From positions 20,940-84,939 of the forward strand of contig JAEZYE010000061.1 of the NCBI GenBank assembly GCA_023419315.1: a stretch of DNA of 64,000 bases, in the 5' to 3' direction. Position 1 is the stretch's first letter. Each line of letters begins with the position of its first letter. Source of the DNA: Pseudomonadota bacterium. Its GTDB lineage: Bacteria; Pseudomonadota; Gammaproteobacteria; Xanthomonadales; Xanthomonadaceae. The position numbers and the translations under genes were made by a program. Under the pieces are notes generated by a model that saw only the letters and a program-made list of their open reading frames with translations, did not search any database and was not told the DNA's origin. This document shows positions 25,307-34,570 of the stretch, in pieces.

Positions 25307-26002
25307 TCACGCTTCGGCGGGCGGCGGTGCATGGTGGGCGAAGTACGCGTCGAGTCCGCGCGCCGGGCTGTCTTCGAATACTTCGCCGGTTTCCGTCAGG
25401 GTGACGATGCGATCCGGGCGGAAGCTGCGGAAGTCGCCGCGATGGCGGCACCACGCTCCGAGCGTCCAGCTTCCGCCCCAGAACGCCAGGCACAGCGGTT
25501 CGATCTCGCGATCGGTTTCGCCACCCGCCTGATCGCGGTAATGCAGGCGCAGCACATGGCGCGTTTCGATGGCTTCATGCAGGCGGTCAATCAGGCCCGT
25601 GGATTCGAAGCGATCCTTCAGCTCCGGCGCATAGATGCGCGTGCGCTCGGCGCGCGCGCGCAGTTCCGGCGGCAGCACCGCCTGGATCTTCAGCAACGCC
25701 GAACGCGCACCGGCCGACAGCCGCTGCCCGCCGAACGCGCGCACGAAGCGCGTGCCGACCACCAGTGATTCGAGCTCGTCGGCGTTGAACATCAGCGGTG
25801 GAATGTCCGAGCCCTTGCGCAGCAGATAGCCGACGCCGGCCTCGCCTTCGATCGGCACGCCGGACATCTGCAGATCGGCGACGTCGCGATAGACCGTGCG
25901 CAGCGACACCGACAGCGTCTCGGCCAGGGTGCGTGCGGGCAGGGCGGTGCGGCGTCCACGCAGGGCATGGATGATCAGGAAGAGGCGGTCGGCGCGGCGC
26001 AT
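25307..26002 (-). CDS. WYL-domain HTH transcriptional regulator (YafY family)
   Basis: A 231-residue regulator. The N-terminal DeoR/HTH_11 domain is ADRLFLIIHALRGRRTALPARTLAETLSVSLRTVYRDVADLQ; the WYL domain spans residues 130-215 (IETRHVLRLHYRDQAGGETDREIEPLCLAFWGGSWTLGAWCRHRGDFRSFRPDRI). WYL domains sense ligands, often nucleic acids or small molecules. ATG 26002 has GGGAAG upstream; the frame is open to 26038. It is third in an operon after a DUF1579-like gene and a NIPSNAP gene, a pairing common for YafY regulators that control their own operon. Confidence 0.9.
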   Translation of the reverse strand: MRRADRLFLIIHALRGRRTALPARTLAETLSVSLRTVYRDVADLQMSGVPIEGEAGVGYLLRKGSDIPPLMFNADELESLVVGTRFVRAFGGQRLSAGARSALLKIQAVLPPELRARAERTRIYAPELKDRFESTGLIDRLHEAIETRHVLRLHYRDQAGGETDREIEPLCLAFWGGSWTLGAWCRHRGDFRSFRPDRIVTLTETGEVFEDSPARGLDAYFAHHAPPPAEA

Positions 26003-26053
26003 GGCGGCATCTTCCCTTGCCGGCGTCGTTGCGTGCAAAGGCCCGCGTACATG

Positions 26054-26794
26054 TCAGCGTCCCAGCCGCGAACGCGAGGTGGGAGCCAGCCGCAGCAGTT
26101 CGCAGCGTCGCGGCTGGTCGCCGATGCGCCACGGCGCCTGCAACTGGCGATCGCAGCGTTCGTGTTCGGCTTCGCTGGCGAATTGCAGGACGCAGACGAA
26201 GACGTGCTCGCCTTCGCGCACCGGCAAGGCCGGGAAGGTGTTCGGCGACGGCTCGACCACCAGCGTCGCCAGTACCTGCGCGTGCATGCCCTCCAGCCAC
26301 GGCCGCTGCACCTGCTCGAAATGCTGCCGCCATTCCTCGCTGACCGGCGCATCGAAGTGGTGCAGGCAGATCACGATGCGCGCATCGTCCGACAGCACGT
26401 CCCGCGGCGAAGCGAACGTCGGCCGGCCTTCATCCAGCGGCCGCAGCAGCAGCACGTTGTCCGAATCGATCATCGTGGCGTTGGCCGCGTCGCGGTGGGT
26501 CTGCCAGACCGGCCCGCCATAGAAGCGCTCCAGCGCCTGGCGGCGTTGATCCATGTCGTCGAAGCCACGCAGCCAGACAAAGCAGTCCGGATCATCGAGA
26601 TCGCGGAACTGGCCGATCACGTGGATGCCCGCGTCTTCCTGCGTTTGGCAGAACTCGCGCTCGAACAGCGCAACGAGCTCATCGCGACGTCCGGGATGCA
26701 GGGTGTACTGCCGCAGTTCGACCAGCGCGGGGCCGGGCAGGGCGTGGGTCGCCGGCGCGGAGTGGGGTGCGGGGCGTTCAAGGACGTCGAGCAT
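26054..26794 (-). CDS. NIPSNAP family protein
   Basis: A 246-residue protein with an N-terminal NIPSNAP-type ferredoxin-like domain: LVELRQYTLHPGRRDELVALFEREF, HVIGQFRDLDDPDCFVWLRGFDDMDQRRQALERFY, GGPVWQTHRDAANATMIDSDNVLLLRP. The C-terminal half (about 110-230) looks like a second, divergent alpha-beta barrel domain. Function unknown in bacteria. It lies between the DUF1579-like gene and the WYL regulator on the same strand. Confidence 0.85.
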   Translation of the reverse strand: MLDVLERPAPHSAPATHALPGPALVELRQYTLHPGRRDELVALFEREFCQTQEDAGIHVIGQFRDLDDPDCFVWLRGFDDMDQRRQALERFYGGPVWQTHRDAANATMIDSDNVLLLRPLDEGRPTFASPRDVLSDDARIVICLHHFDAPVSEEWRQHFEQVQRPWLEGMHAQVLATLVVEPSPNTFPALPVREGEHVFVCVLQFASEAEHERCDRQLQAPWRIGDQPRRCELLRLAPTSRSRLGR

Positions 26795-26836
26795 GGCGGG
26801 ATTCCCGGTTCTGGATCATCGAGGGGGACGGAACGA

Positions 26837-27439
26837 TCACGCGGGCAGTCGCGTGAAGTGCATATGCCAGTTGGTCTCCCAACGCCGGCCGCCGTCGTCG
26901 GAGAACGCCTGCTCCCAGTGCGCGCTGTCGGGCCGGATTTCATGCCAGCGGAAGCGCACGCGCACGTCACGTCCGTGATGGCGCGCGCGGCCGTGGAAGG
27001 TGCCGACGCCGTGTTCGAAATGGCCGACGACCGGCGGTTCCAGCACGCCATCGTCACGGTTGGCCCAGTACAGGCTCCACTGCCGCTGCATCGGGTCGTA
27101 CAGGCGCAGCGTCATGCCGCGATAGCCGCCGTGCCAATCGGTCGCGAATTCGTCGACGTTGCCGCCGCGTTCCAGCACCGGATGGCATTCGTTGCTCGCT
27201 TCGAACTCGTCCCATTCGGTGCAGCCGGACAGCCGCTCGCGCAATCGCACGTTGCGCACGCGAAAGCGGCCATGCAGGAAGTCGAAATCATCGCGACCGT
27301 CGGGCCGCACGGGCTCCCCATGCGCCGGGTAGATCAGCTGATCCCCGCTCAGTACGCTGCGGCGCAGGCCCTGCGTATAGGCATGGAATGCGCGGGCCAG
27401 TAGGCCGCCGGGATGTCGCGCGGGAAGTGGCTGCCTCAT
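26837..27439 (-). CDS. DUF1579-like hypothetical protein
   Basis: A 200-residue soluble protein: DDFDFLHGRFRVRNVRLRERLSGCTEWDEFEASNECHPVLERGGNVDEF, LRLYDPMQRQWSLYWANRDDG, then VRFRWHEIRPDSAHWEQAFSDDGGRRWETNW. The FDFLxGxW-like start and repeated beta-strand blocks resemble DUF1579-like lipocalin-fold proteins; function unknown. ATG 27439 has GAGGT at the right spacing, so the longer open frame to 27592 is not used. First gene of the operon with NIPSNAP and WYL regulator. Confidence 0.8.
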   Translation of the reverse strand: MRQPLPARHPGGLLARAFHAYTQGLRRSVLSGDQLIYPAHGEPVRPDGRDDFDFLHGRFRVRNVRLRERLSGCTEWDEFEASNECHPVLERGGNVDEFATDWHGGYRGMTLRLYDPMQRQWSLYWANRDDGVLEPPVVGHFEHGVGTFHGRARHHGRDVRVRFRWHEIRPDSAHWEQAFSDDGGRRWETNWHMHFTRLPA

Positions 27440-27482
27440 GCAAAGCACCTCATTGAGCGGAAGGACGCCAGTCTCCGCCCGT

Positions 27483-27508
27483 GCTGCTGACAACGTGGTG
27501 TCAGCAGC
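27483..27508. promoter_or_regulatory. Perfect palindrome, likely WYL-regulator operator
   Basis: GCTGCTGACA (27483-27492) and TGTCAGCAGC (27499-27508) form a perfect 10-bp inverted repeat around a 6-base spacer. It lies 44 bases upstream of the first operon gene (minus strand) and 75 bases before the divergent kinase. A TGACA-n6-TGTCA core fits a dimeric HTH regulator; the encoded WYL protein is the obvious candidate (inference). Confidence 0.6.
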
Positions 27509-27582
27509 CGGCCACCTGCCGGAAGTCATCACTTGCCGCCGGACCGTTGCGCGCGCGTCCGCGTCACATGCAGCATGGCGGC

Positions 27583-28686
27583 ATGCGCCCACTGCTCAGG
27601 CATTGCTTCCAGCCGTTGAACCTCGCCGGGTTGATTACCTGGCTGGCCGTGCTGTTCTCGCTGCGCCTGGAAGAAGGCGGGTGGTCGCCGGAACGGCTGA
27701 CACCGATGCTGCTGTTCGCGGCCGCGTTCCTCATCGACGATCCGTCCGGACGCCGCCGCGGCCTGCGCAATGCGCTGCTCTGGGTGCAATGGTGCCTGGC
27801 GCTGTTCGTCATCGCGATTGCGCCACGCACCGGCACGGCCGCCGTGTTGCTGGTGATGGTGGCCGCGCAGATGGCGATGGCGTGGCAACCGCGCCATTGG
27901 ATTCCGGTGATCGCGGCCGGCAACGTCGTGTTCCTGGTGTTGATGTTGCACGCGGGCCATCGCGCGCCCTGGCTGATGGTGACCATCTATCTGGGGTTCC
28001 AGGCATTCGCGGCCCTCATCGGCCACTACGCGCGCAATGCCGAACGCACGCGCGATCAGCTGGCGCTGGTCAACGCGGATCTGCTGGCCACGCGCGCGCT
28101 GCTTGCCGACAGCGCACGCGACGCCGAACGCCTGCGCGTGGCGCGCGAGCTGCATGACGTCGCCGGACACAAGCTCACCGCCATGAAGTTGAACCTGCGC
28201 GCGCTGGCCGCCGAGCCCGCGCTGGCCGCGCATCCGCAAGTACGCCTGTGCGAACAGCTGGCCGGGGAGCTGCTGGGCGACATCCGCGGCGTCGTGCAGG
28301 CACTGCGCGATACGCGGGGGCTCGATCTCGAAACGGCGCTGCGCGCGCTCGCTGCACCGCTGCCGACATTGCAACTGTCGCTGCGCATCGAGCCCGGCAG
28401 CGTCGTGCACGATCCCGCGCTGGCGGACATCCTGTTGCGGACAGTGCAGGAGGCGCTGACCAACGCCGTCCGCCATGCGCAGGCCAGCGAATTGCGCGTG
28501 CACCTGCGTCGCGAAGCCGGCGAACTGGTGCTGCACATCGAGGACGACGGACAGGCCCCCATCGCGTTGCGGGAAGGCAACGGACTGGCCGGCATGCGTG
28601 AACGCATCGCCGCCTGCGACGGCACATTGACGATTGGCCGCGCGGTGCACGGCGGCCTCACCCTGGACGCGAGAATCCCCGCATGA
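27583..28686 (+). CDS. NarL-type sensor histidine kinase
   Basis: A kinase of about 367 residues. The N-terminal half has five or six transmembrane segments without a clear extracellular domain (residues 15-150). The HisKA_3 dimerisation helix is ERLRVARELHDVAGHKLTAMKLNLRAL with the phospho-acceptor His in ELHD. The HATPase domain has LADILLRTVQEALTNAVRHAQA (N box) and EDDGQAP...GNGLAGMRERI (G boxes). Signal unknown. The start is 27583 or 27568 (no strong ribosome site for either). The response regulator gene overlaps it by 4 bases. Confidence 0.9.
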   Translation: MRPLLRHCFQPLNLAGLITWLAVLFSLRLEEGGWSPERLTPMLLFAAAFLIDDPSGRRRGLRNALLWVQWCLALFVIAIAPRTGTAAVLLVMVAAQMAMAWQPRHWIPVIAAGNVVFLVLMLHAGHRAPWLMVTIYLGFQAFAALIGHYARNAERTRDQLALVNADLLATRALLADSARDAERLRVARELHDVAGHKLTAMKLNLRALAAEPALAAHPQVRLCEQLAGELLGDIRGVVQALRDTRGLDLETALRALAAPLPTLQLSLRIEPGSVVHDPALADILLRTVQEALTNAVRHAQASELRVHLRREAGELVLHIEDDGQAPIALREGNGLAGMRERIAACDGTLTIGRAVHGGLTLDARIPA

Positions 28687-29333
28687 CGACGAATTCCGAA
28701 GCCACGATTTCGGTGGCGCTGGCCGATGACCAGGCGCTGGTGCGCGCGGGTCTGCGCGCGCTGTTGCAGGCCCAGCCGCGCATCCGCGTGGCATTCGAAG
28801 CCGAAGGCGGCGCGGAGCTGATCGATCGATTGCAGGCGCATCCGGTGGACGTGGTGCTCAGCGACATCCGCATGCCCGGCATGGACGGTATCGAAGCATT
28901 GGCCGCCCTGCGCCAACGCGGCGATCGCACGCCGGTGCTGTTGCTGACCACGTTCGACGACAGCGATCTGCTGCTGCGCGCCGCCGAAGCCGGAGCGCAG
29001 GGCTTCCTGCTCAAGGACGCCGCACCGGAGGATCTGCAGGAGGCGATCGTGCGGGTGGCCGGCGGCGAAACCCTGCTGCTACCGGTGAGTACGGATCCGG
29101 TGCGCGCGCGCTACCGCTTCCATGACGAAGCCGCGCCGACGGATCGCTTCAACGAGCGCGAGATCGCGATCCTGCGCCTGCTCGCGGGCGGCTATTCGAA
29201 CAAGGAAATCGCGCGCACGCTGTTCCTGGCCGAAGGCACGGTGAAGAACTACGTGTCGAACGTGCTGGACAAGCTGGGCACGCGCGACCGCACGCGCGCG
29301 GTGCTCAAGGCGATCACCCTTCGCATCATCTGA
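28683..29333 (+). CDS. NarL/FixJ family response regulator
   Basis: A 216-residue partner of the kinase just upstream. The receiver domain has VALADDQALVRAGLRALL, the phospho-acceptor in VDVVLSDIRMPGMDG, the conserved Thr in LLLTTFDD, and Lys in GFLLKDAAPEDL. The LuxR-type HTH is NEREIAILRLLAGGYSNKEIARTLFLAEGTVKNYVSNVLDKLGTRDRT. All key residues are intact. The regulon is unknown; no obvious transporter pair, as in LiaRS or DesKR systems, is adjacent. Confidence 0.93.
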   Translation: MTTNSEATISVALADDQALVRAGLRALLQAQPRIRVAFEAEGGAELIDRLQAHPVDVVLSDIRMPGMDGIEALAALRQRGDRTPVLLLTTFDDSDLLLRAAEAGAQGFLLKDAAPEDLQEAIVRVAGGETLLLPVSTDPVRARYRFHDEAAPTDRFNEREIAILRLLAGGYSNKEIARTLFLAEGTVKNYVSNVLDKLGTRDRTRAVLKAITLRII

Positions 29334-29339
29334 GCGCCT

Positions 29340-30575
29340 TCAGAGCAGCGCCACCGCCAGTACGCCGGCCAGCAATGCGGCCATCAGGCCGGTCGATACA
29401 CGCCAGCCGTAGGCACGGCCGCCACTGACCCACGCGATCACCGACTTCGCGGTCAGGCTGGCGGCCAGCAGCGCGAGCATCAGCCAGCGCGCCTGTACCG
29501 GATCCAGTTCACCGCGCGCGAACTGGTTCGCCAGGGTCGCGACCGCCGCATGCAGTTCGGCGGTGGCCGACAGCACCGCGGCGGCCATCGCGCCACGCGG
29601 CCCGATCCACGCCGACAGCGCAGCGGCCACGAACGTGAGCGCCGCCACCAGCAGGGCGAAACCGATTGCCTGGCCGAAGCGGAACATGCGGCTACCGGAT
29701 GTCGGCGGCGCCGCCGGATCATTGCGGCCGGCCCGGATACCGAGCGCGCCGCCAATCAGCAGGACCAGGCCAATCGCCGACAACTCCAGCCACAGATCCG
29801 CCACCAGCGGCGGCGACACCGCCCAGAGAATCGGCACGCACAGGCTCAGCGAAGCAAGGTTCGACAGCAGCGCGGCGGCCACGGTGGACGCCAGCAGCGC
29901 CGGCGTTTCACGCGCCCGCTGGCCGAAGCCGATGACGGCGGCCGTCGACGACACATAACCGGCGAAGAAGCCGGCCACCGCCAGGCCCCAGCGATTGCCG
30001 ATCACGCGCAATGCGACGTGACCGAGCGCGCTGACCGCCATGACCAGCACGACCAGCTTCCAGATGGTGGCCAGGTTGATGGCTTCGAACGGACCGATCG
30101 CGCGGTCCGGCAGGATGGGCAGGATGACCAGAGCCGCGGCAAGCAGCAGCAGACCGTCGAACACCTCCCGTTCGCTGAGCACCTGCCGGCTCAGGCGATG
30201 CAGGGGCTCTTTCGCATACAGCAGCAGCGCCACCACCACCGCCAGTCCGGCCGCCAGGGCCGGCGATTCCTGGGTCAGCGCGCCGAGCAACGCGGTAACC
30301 AGCAGCGCGATTTCGGTGGTGAGACCGGGATCGTCCTGGCGCGTGCCGCGGTAGGCCAGCGCCGCCAGTACCACCACACCCGCCAGCACGATCAGCAGGA
30401 TTGGCCAGCCCAGACGCATTGCAATGGCCGCTGCCAGGGCGGTGATGGCGTGCGTGCGCAGCCCGGCGACACGGGCGGACGCACCGGCACGTTCGCGCAC
30501 CAGGCCAATCAGAAGGCCGAGCCCCAGCGCCGACGACAGGGGAAGCCACGTTTCGGTGGGCGGGAACGCAATCAA
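29340..30575 (-). CDS. MgtC/DUF4010 family membrane protein
   Basis: A 411-residue protein with about 12 helices. The N-terminal third resembles the MgtC/SapB fold (LPLSSALGLGLLIGLVRERAG, AGLRTHAITALAAAIA); the rest is DUF4010 (GNRWGLAVAGFFAGYVSSTAAVIGFGQRARETP, SRMFRFGQAIGFALLVAALTFVAAALSAWIGPRGAMAAAVLSATAELHAAVATLA). This family is uncharacterised and may act in metal homeostasis. It converges with the response regulator (6 bases between stops) and is divergent from fbp. Confidence 0.88.
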   Translation of the reverse strand: MIAFPPTETWLPLSSALGLGLLIGLVRERAGASARVAGLRTHAITALAAAIAMRLGWPILLIVLAGVVVLAALAYRGTRQDDPGLTTEIALLVTALLGALTQESPALAAGLAVVVALLLYAKEPLHRLSRQVLSEREVFDGLLLLAAALVILPILPDRAIGPFEAINLATIWKLVVLVMAVSALGHVALRVIGNRWGLAVAGFFAGYVSSTAAVIGFGQRARETPALLASTVAAALLSNLASLSLCVPILWAVSPPLVADLWLELSAIGLVLLIGGALGIRAGRNDPAAPPTSGSRMFRFGQAIGFALLVAALTFVAAALSAWIGPRGAMAAAVLSATAELHAAVATLANQFARGELDPVQARWLMLALLAASLTAKSVIAWVSGGRAYGWRVSTGLMAALLAGVLAVALL

Positions 30576-30697
30576 GGCAATTTTCCTGTCATGCCGTCGA
30601 GTCTAGGCGGAGCCATCCGCGGGGCAAAGCCGCTTATTGGTATTGCATTGGTACTTCAAATCCGGAGAATGCGCGCGACCCTCCAGGAGCGCCGCCG

Positions 30698-31738
30698 ATG
30701 CCGTTGCCGAACGCACAGACCGTTTCCCTCAGCCGCTACCTGATCGAGGAACAGCGCGCCGGCCGCATCAATGCCGAACTGCGCCAACTCATCGCAGTGG
30801 TGGCCCGCGCCTGCACCAGCATTTCGATCGCGGTGAGCAAGGGCGCACTGGGCGGCGTCCTCGGGGAAGCGGGCACGGGCAACGTGCAGGGCGAAGCCCA
30901 GAAGAAGCTCGACGTGTTGAGCAATGACATCCTGCTCGAAGCCAATGCCTGGGGTGGCCATTTGGCGGCGTGCGCCTCGGAGGAAATGGAGCACAGCCAA
31001 CCGATACCGGACGCGTATCCGCGCGGCGGCTTCCTGCTGCTGTTCGATCCGCTGGATGGCAGCTCCAACATCGACGTCAACGTATCGGTCGGCACGATCT
31101 TCTCGGTGCTGCGCAGCCCGGACGGCGTGACCGCACCCGCCGACGAACACTTCCTGCAGCCGGGCCGGCAACAGGTGGCGGCCGGCTACTGCATCTACGG
31201 CCCGAGCACGATGCTGGTGCTGACGACCGGCAACGGCACGCATGCCTTCACGCTGGATCGCGAGCAGGGCGCATTCGTGCTGACCCAGCACGACATGCGC
31301 ATCCCCGAGCAGACACGCGAGTTCGCGATCAACATGTCCAACCAGCGCCACTGGGAAGCGCCGATGCAGGACTATGTGGCCGATCTGCTGGAAGGACGCG
31401 AAGGCACGCGCGGCAAGGACTTCAACATGCGCTGGATCGCCAGCATGGTCGCGGACGTGCATCGCATCCTCACCCGCGGCGGCATCTTCATCTATCCCTG
31501 GGATCGCAAGGATCCGGGCAAGGCCGGCAAGCTGCGCCTGATGTACGAAGCCAATCCGATGGGCCTGCTGGTCGAACAGGCCGGCGGCGCGGCGAGCACC
31601 GGCCGCGAACCCATCCTCGACCTGCAACCGCATCACCTGCACCAGCGCGTGCCGGTATTCCTGGGATCGCGCGAGGAAGTGCGGATGGCCGAGCAGTACC
31701 ACCTGCGCCACGACGCAACGCAGCCGAAGATTGCCTGA
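30698..31738 (+). CDS. fbp: Fructose-1,6-bisphosphatase, class I
   Basis: This 346-residue gluconeogenic enzyme hydrolyses fructose 1,6-bisphosphate to fructose 6-phosphate. The metal- and phosphate-binding signature is LLFDPLDGSSNIDVN (DPLDGSS at 117-123). Other family blocks are GNVQGEAQKKLDVLSNDILLEA, ASEEMEHSQP, GGIFIYPWDRKDPGKAGKLRLMYEANPMGLLVEQAGGAAS and HQRVPVFLGSREEV. Length and motifs are normal. ATG 30698 has AGGAG upstream (about 30687). Confidence 0.96.
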   Translation: MPLPNAQTVSLSRYLIEEQRAGRINAELRQLIAVVARACTSISIAVSKGALGGVLGEAGTGNVQGEAQKKLDVLSNDILLEANAWGGHLAACASEEMEHSQPIPDAYPRGGFLLLFDPLDGSSNIDVNVSVGTIFSVLRSPDGVTAPADEHFLQPGRQQVAAGYCIYGPSTMLVLTTGNGTHAFTLDREQGAFVLTQHDMRIPEQTREFAINMSNQRHWEAPMQDYVADLLEGREGTRGKDFNMRWIASMVADVHRILTRGGIFIYPWDRKDPGKAGKLRLMYEANPMGLLVEQAGGAASTGREPILDLQPHHLHQRVPVFLGSREEVRMAEQYHLRHDATQPKIA

Positions 31739-31832
31739 CCGCGAAAATGCGCGGCGGCCGGGTCGGCCGCTCATGTTCGAAACACGATGACGCTGCAGCC
31801 CGCACGGAAATCCGGACGGGCCGCCACACGAA

Positions 31833-33155
31833 TCAGGCCGTCAACGGATACAGCGCGAAGACGAGGCTGGCGACCATCAGCAGCAGCGAAATCAGCACCG
31901 CCCACTTCAGGGTGAAGCGCTGGTGGTCACCGAAATCGACCTTGGCCAGCCCGCACAGCAGGTAGGTGGACGGCACCAGCGGACTGAGCAGATGCACCGG
32001 CTGTCCCGCCAGCGATGCGCGCGCCATTTCCACCGGGCTGATGCCGTACTGCGCCGCCGCTTCCGAGAGGATCGGCAGTACGCCGAAGTAGAACGCGTCG
32101 TTGGACATGAAGAAAGTGAACGGCATGCTGGCCACGGCCGTAATCACCGCCAGATACGGCCCGAAGCTGTCCGGGATGATCGCCAGGAAGCCCCGCGACA
32201 TCGCTTCGACCATGCCCGTGTTGGACAGGATGCCGGTAAAGATGCCCGCGGCGAAAATCAGCGACACCACCGCCAGCACGTTGCCGGCGTGGTTCACCAG
32301 CCGGCGGCGCTGCTCGGCCAGATCGGGATAGTTGATCACCATCGCCAGCGCGAAGCCGATCATGAAAAGCACCGGCATCGGCAACACGCCAATGACCAGC
32401 GCGCACATCAGGGCGCACGTCAGCGCAAGATTCACCCACAGCAACTTCGGTCGCTGGATATCTTCGGCCTCCGTTTCCCGGGACGCCGCAGCGTCATCGC
32501 AGGCGCAAGGATCGTGAATGCCGTCACCCGGCAGATGGACCACACCCAACCGCGCGCGCTCCTTCAGGCCGAGATACCACGCCAGCACGAGCACGCCGAC
32601 GGATGCGATCGCCATTGCCGGCACCAGCGGGATGAACACGTCCGCGGCATCGACCTGCAGCGCCGCGGCCGCACGCGCAGTCGGACCGCCCCACGGCGTC
32701 AGGTTCATCACGCCGCCTGCAAGAATGGTCACGCACGTCATGTTCAAGGCATTCATGCCGAGCCGCTGATACAACGGCAGCATCGCCGACACCGTGATCA
32801 TGTACGTGGTGGAACCGTCACCGTCGAGCGAGATCAACAACGCCAGGATGGCCGTGCCCATCACGATCTTCAGCGGGTCGCCTTTGACGATGCGCAGGAT
32901 CACGCGCACCAGCGGGTCGAACAGGCCGGCGTCGATCATCACGCCGAAATAGAGAATCGCGAACATCAGCATCACGCCGGTCGGCGCGATCTTCTTGATG
33001 CCTTCCAGCATCATTTCGTTGATGCCGGCGCCGAAGCCGCCGACGAGCGCGAACACGATGGGCACCGCGATCAACGCCACCAGCGGCGAAAGCCGCTTGC
33101 TCATGATCAGGTACATGAAGGTGATGACCATTCCGAAGCCGAGCGCAGCCAGCAT
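31833..33155 (-). CDS. CitMHS family divalent metal-citrate/H+ symporter
   Basis: A 440-residue transporter with about 12 helices, close to CitM/CitH of Bacillus. Family elements include LLISLDGDGSTTYMITVSAMLPLYQRLGMN, GGVMNLTPWGGPTARAAAALQVD and MPFTFFMSNDAFYFGVLPILSEAA. A hydrophilic central loop with HDPCACDDAA separates the two halves. It imports citrate complexed to Mg2+, Ca2+ or another divalent ion (family knowledge). ATG 33155 has AAGGAG just upstream. It follows the porin gene by 43 bases on the same strand, so outer- and inner-membrane citrate uptake look coupled. Confidence 0.9.
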   Translation of the reverse strand: MLAALGFGMVITFMYLIMSKRLSPLVALIAVPIVFALVGGFGAGINEMMLEGIKKIAPTGVMLMFAILYFGVMIDAGLFDPLVRVILRIVKGDPLKIVMGTAILALLISLDGDGSTTYMITVSAMLPLYQRLGMNALNMTCVTILAGGVMNLTPWGGPTARAAAALQVDAADVFIPLVPAMAIASVGVLVLAWYLGLKERARLGVVHLPGDGIHDPCACDDAAASRETEAEDIQRPKLLWVNLALTCALMCALVIGVLPMPVLFMIGFALAMVINYPDLAEQRRRLVNHAGNVLAVVSLIFAAGIFTGILSNTGMVEAMSRGFLAIIPDSFGPYLAVITAVASMPFTFFMSNDAFYFGVLPILSEAAAQYGISPVEMARASLAGQPVHLLSPLVPSTYLLCGLAKVDFGDHQRFTLKWAVLISLLLMVASLVFALYPLTA

Positions 33156-33198
33156 TGGAAGCTCCTTGATGAGGATGTGGATGGAGGCCGACGCGAGG

Positions 33199-34392
33199 TC
33201 AGAAGTCGTAATGGATCCGCCCGGTGACCGCGCGCGTGCGATCACGCGTGGCGTCCACCAGGTGATCGCGGTTGCCGCTGTCGATGACGTCGAGCATCAC
33301 CCGCAGGTTGGGTTGCAGATACCAGTTGGCGCCGAGCGTCCACGACGCGGTTGAAGCGTCAATCAGCTCCGTTCCGCCGTCCCTGTGCTGTTCGCTCCAC
33401 ATGCGGTCATGACGCAGCGCCAGCTCGAAGGCGCCGGCGGGATGCCGAATGGAACGGATGCGCGTGAAGCGTCCCGTCTTGCGGTCATAGGCGCGGGATT
33501 CGCCGGTGACGAACCAGCTCGCGAACGCATAGACCGACTGCACGGTCGCGTGCTGCGCGCCGTCATCGAAAACGCCGCCGCCGTATTCGGCCTGCCATGA
33601 CAGCGGGCCGCGGACCTGCGCATATTCCAGCGACCACTTGGATACGTCGGTATCACGCCCTTCGGCGAAGCGGACCAGCGTGATGCGGCTGTTGTCCGAC
33701 AGATGGCCCGCAGGCCGCGGACGGATCGCGAGTGCAGGCGCACGCGCCTGGCCCGGATGATCATGACGCTCATGCGCCAGCGAGATTCCCAGGTGGAGCT
33801 CATCGCCTTCGTCGCGCACCGGCGCCCAGGTGGCACGCCCACCGATCGCCTCGCCCTGGGTGCGTGAATTGTCGATGCTCTTCAGGCTGTAGACGCTTGC
33901 CGCCCACGAATGTGTTTCGCGGGCGGCTTGCCATGCGATCGCCTTGCGATACAGCGGCGCGAGTGTGGCGGCCGCACTGCCGCGTTCCAGGAACTGCCCG
34001 TAGTTCGAACCGGTGCGATCATCCAGCGAGAAGAACTGCTTGAACTGGCCCACGGTCAATGTGCCGGCCTCACCGAATCGGCGCGACAGGTAGACATCCT
34101 TGGCGTCGATACCCTTTCCGCCGAAATCATCCTGCAATCCCGCGAAATCAGCTTCCACCTTGTAGCCGAAGCCGAACGCCCGGCCTGAGACGTCCAGCCA
34201 CAGTCGGCGAATCTCACTGTCATTGCGGTTGGGAATGCCGCGACCGTCATTGTCGAACTGTGCGAAATCCCAATGGACGCGGCCTCCGATCTCGGCGGTG
34301 AAAGCCTCGTCGGCTTTCGCTTCGACATGGATGGCGGCGAACGCCAGCGCGCAAGCGATCACGCCGCGCACGCGAAATGTGTATTGAATCAA
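33199..34392 (-). CDS. OprO/OprP-type outer-membrane porin
   Basis: A protein of about 397 residues with signal peptide (VRGVIACALAFAAIHVEAKADE) and a 16-strand porin barrel of the phosphate-selective porin O/P family: IGGRVHWDFAQFDND, RRLWLDVSGRAFGFGYKVEADFAG, DVYLSRRFGEAGTLTVGQFKQFFSLDDRTGSNYGQFLERG. The barrel ends RTRAVTGRIHYDF with terminal Phe. The preferred start is TTG at 34392, because GGGAGG (plus-strand 34398-34403) is perfectly spaced and the signal peptide begins there; ATG 34419 is the alternative. Likely brings citrate or another anion to the adjacent CitMHS transporter. Confidence 0.85.
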   Translation of the reverse strand: MIQYTFRVRGVIACALAFAAIHVEAKADEAFTAEIGGRVHWDFAQFDNDGRGIPNRNDSEIRRLWLDVSGRAFGFGYKVEADFAGLQDDFGGKGIDAKDVYLSRRFGEAGTLTVGQFKQFFSLDDRTGSNYGQFLERGSAAATLAPLYRKAIAWQAARETHSWAASVYSLKSIDNSRTQGEAIGGRATWAPVRDEGDELHLGISLAHERHDHPGQARAPALAIRPRPAGHLSDNSRITLVRFAEGRDTDVSKWSLEYAQVRGPLSWQAEYGGGVFDDGAQHATVQSVYAFASWFVTGESRAYDRKTGRFTRIRSIRHPAGAFELALRHDRMWSEQHRDGGTELIDASTASWTLGANWYLQPNLRVMLDVIDSGNRDHLVDATRDRTRAVTGRIHYDF

Positions 34393-34570
34393 GCGGCCCT
34401 CCCAGGCGAGCGATGTCATGCATCCGCGAACAACGGCGCGATGCAGACAGAAACCTCGCAAGCCTAGGTGGCCGAAGCTGTCATCCGCCTGTCATTGCGG
34501 GTGGACGCATCGACAGGACGGCTGCAATCCTTCGGGCGCTCCACGTCCCGAAGCACACGCAACACACGTC

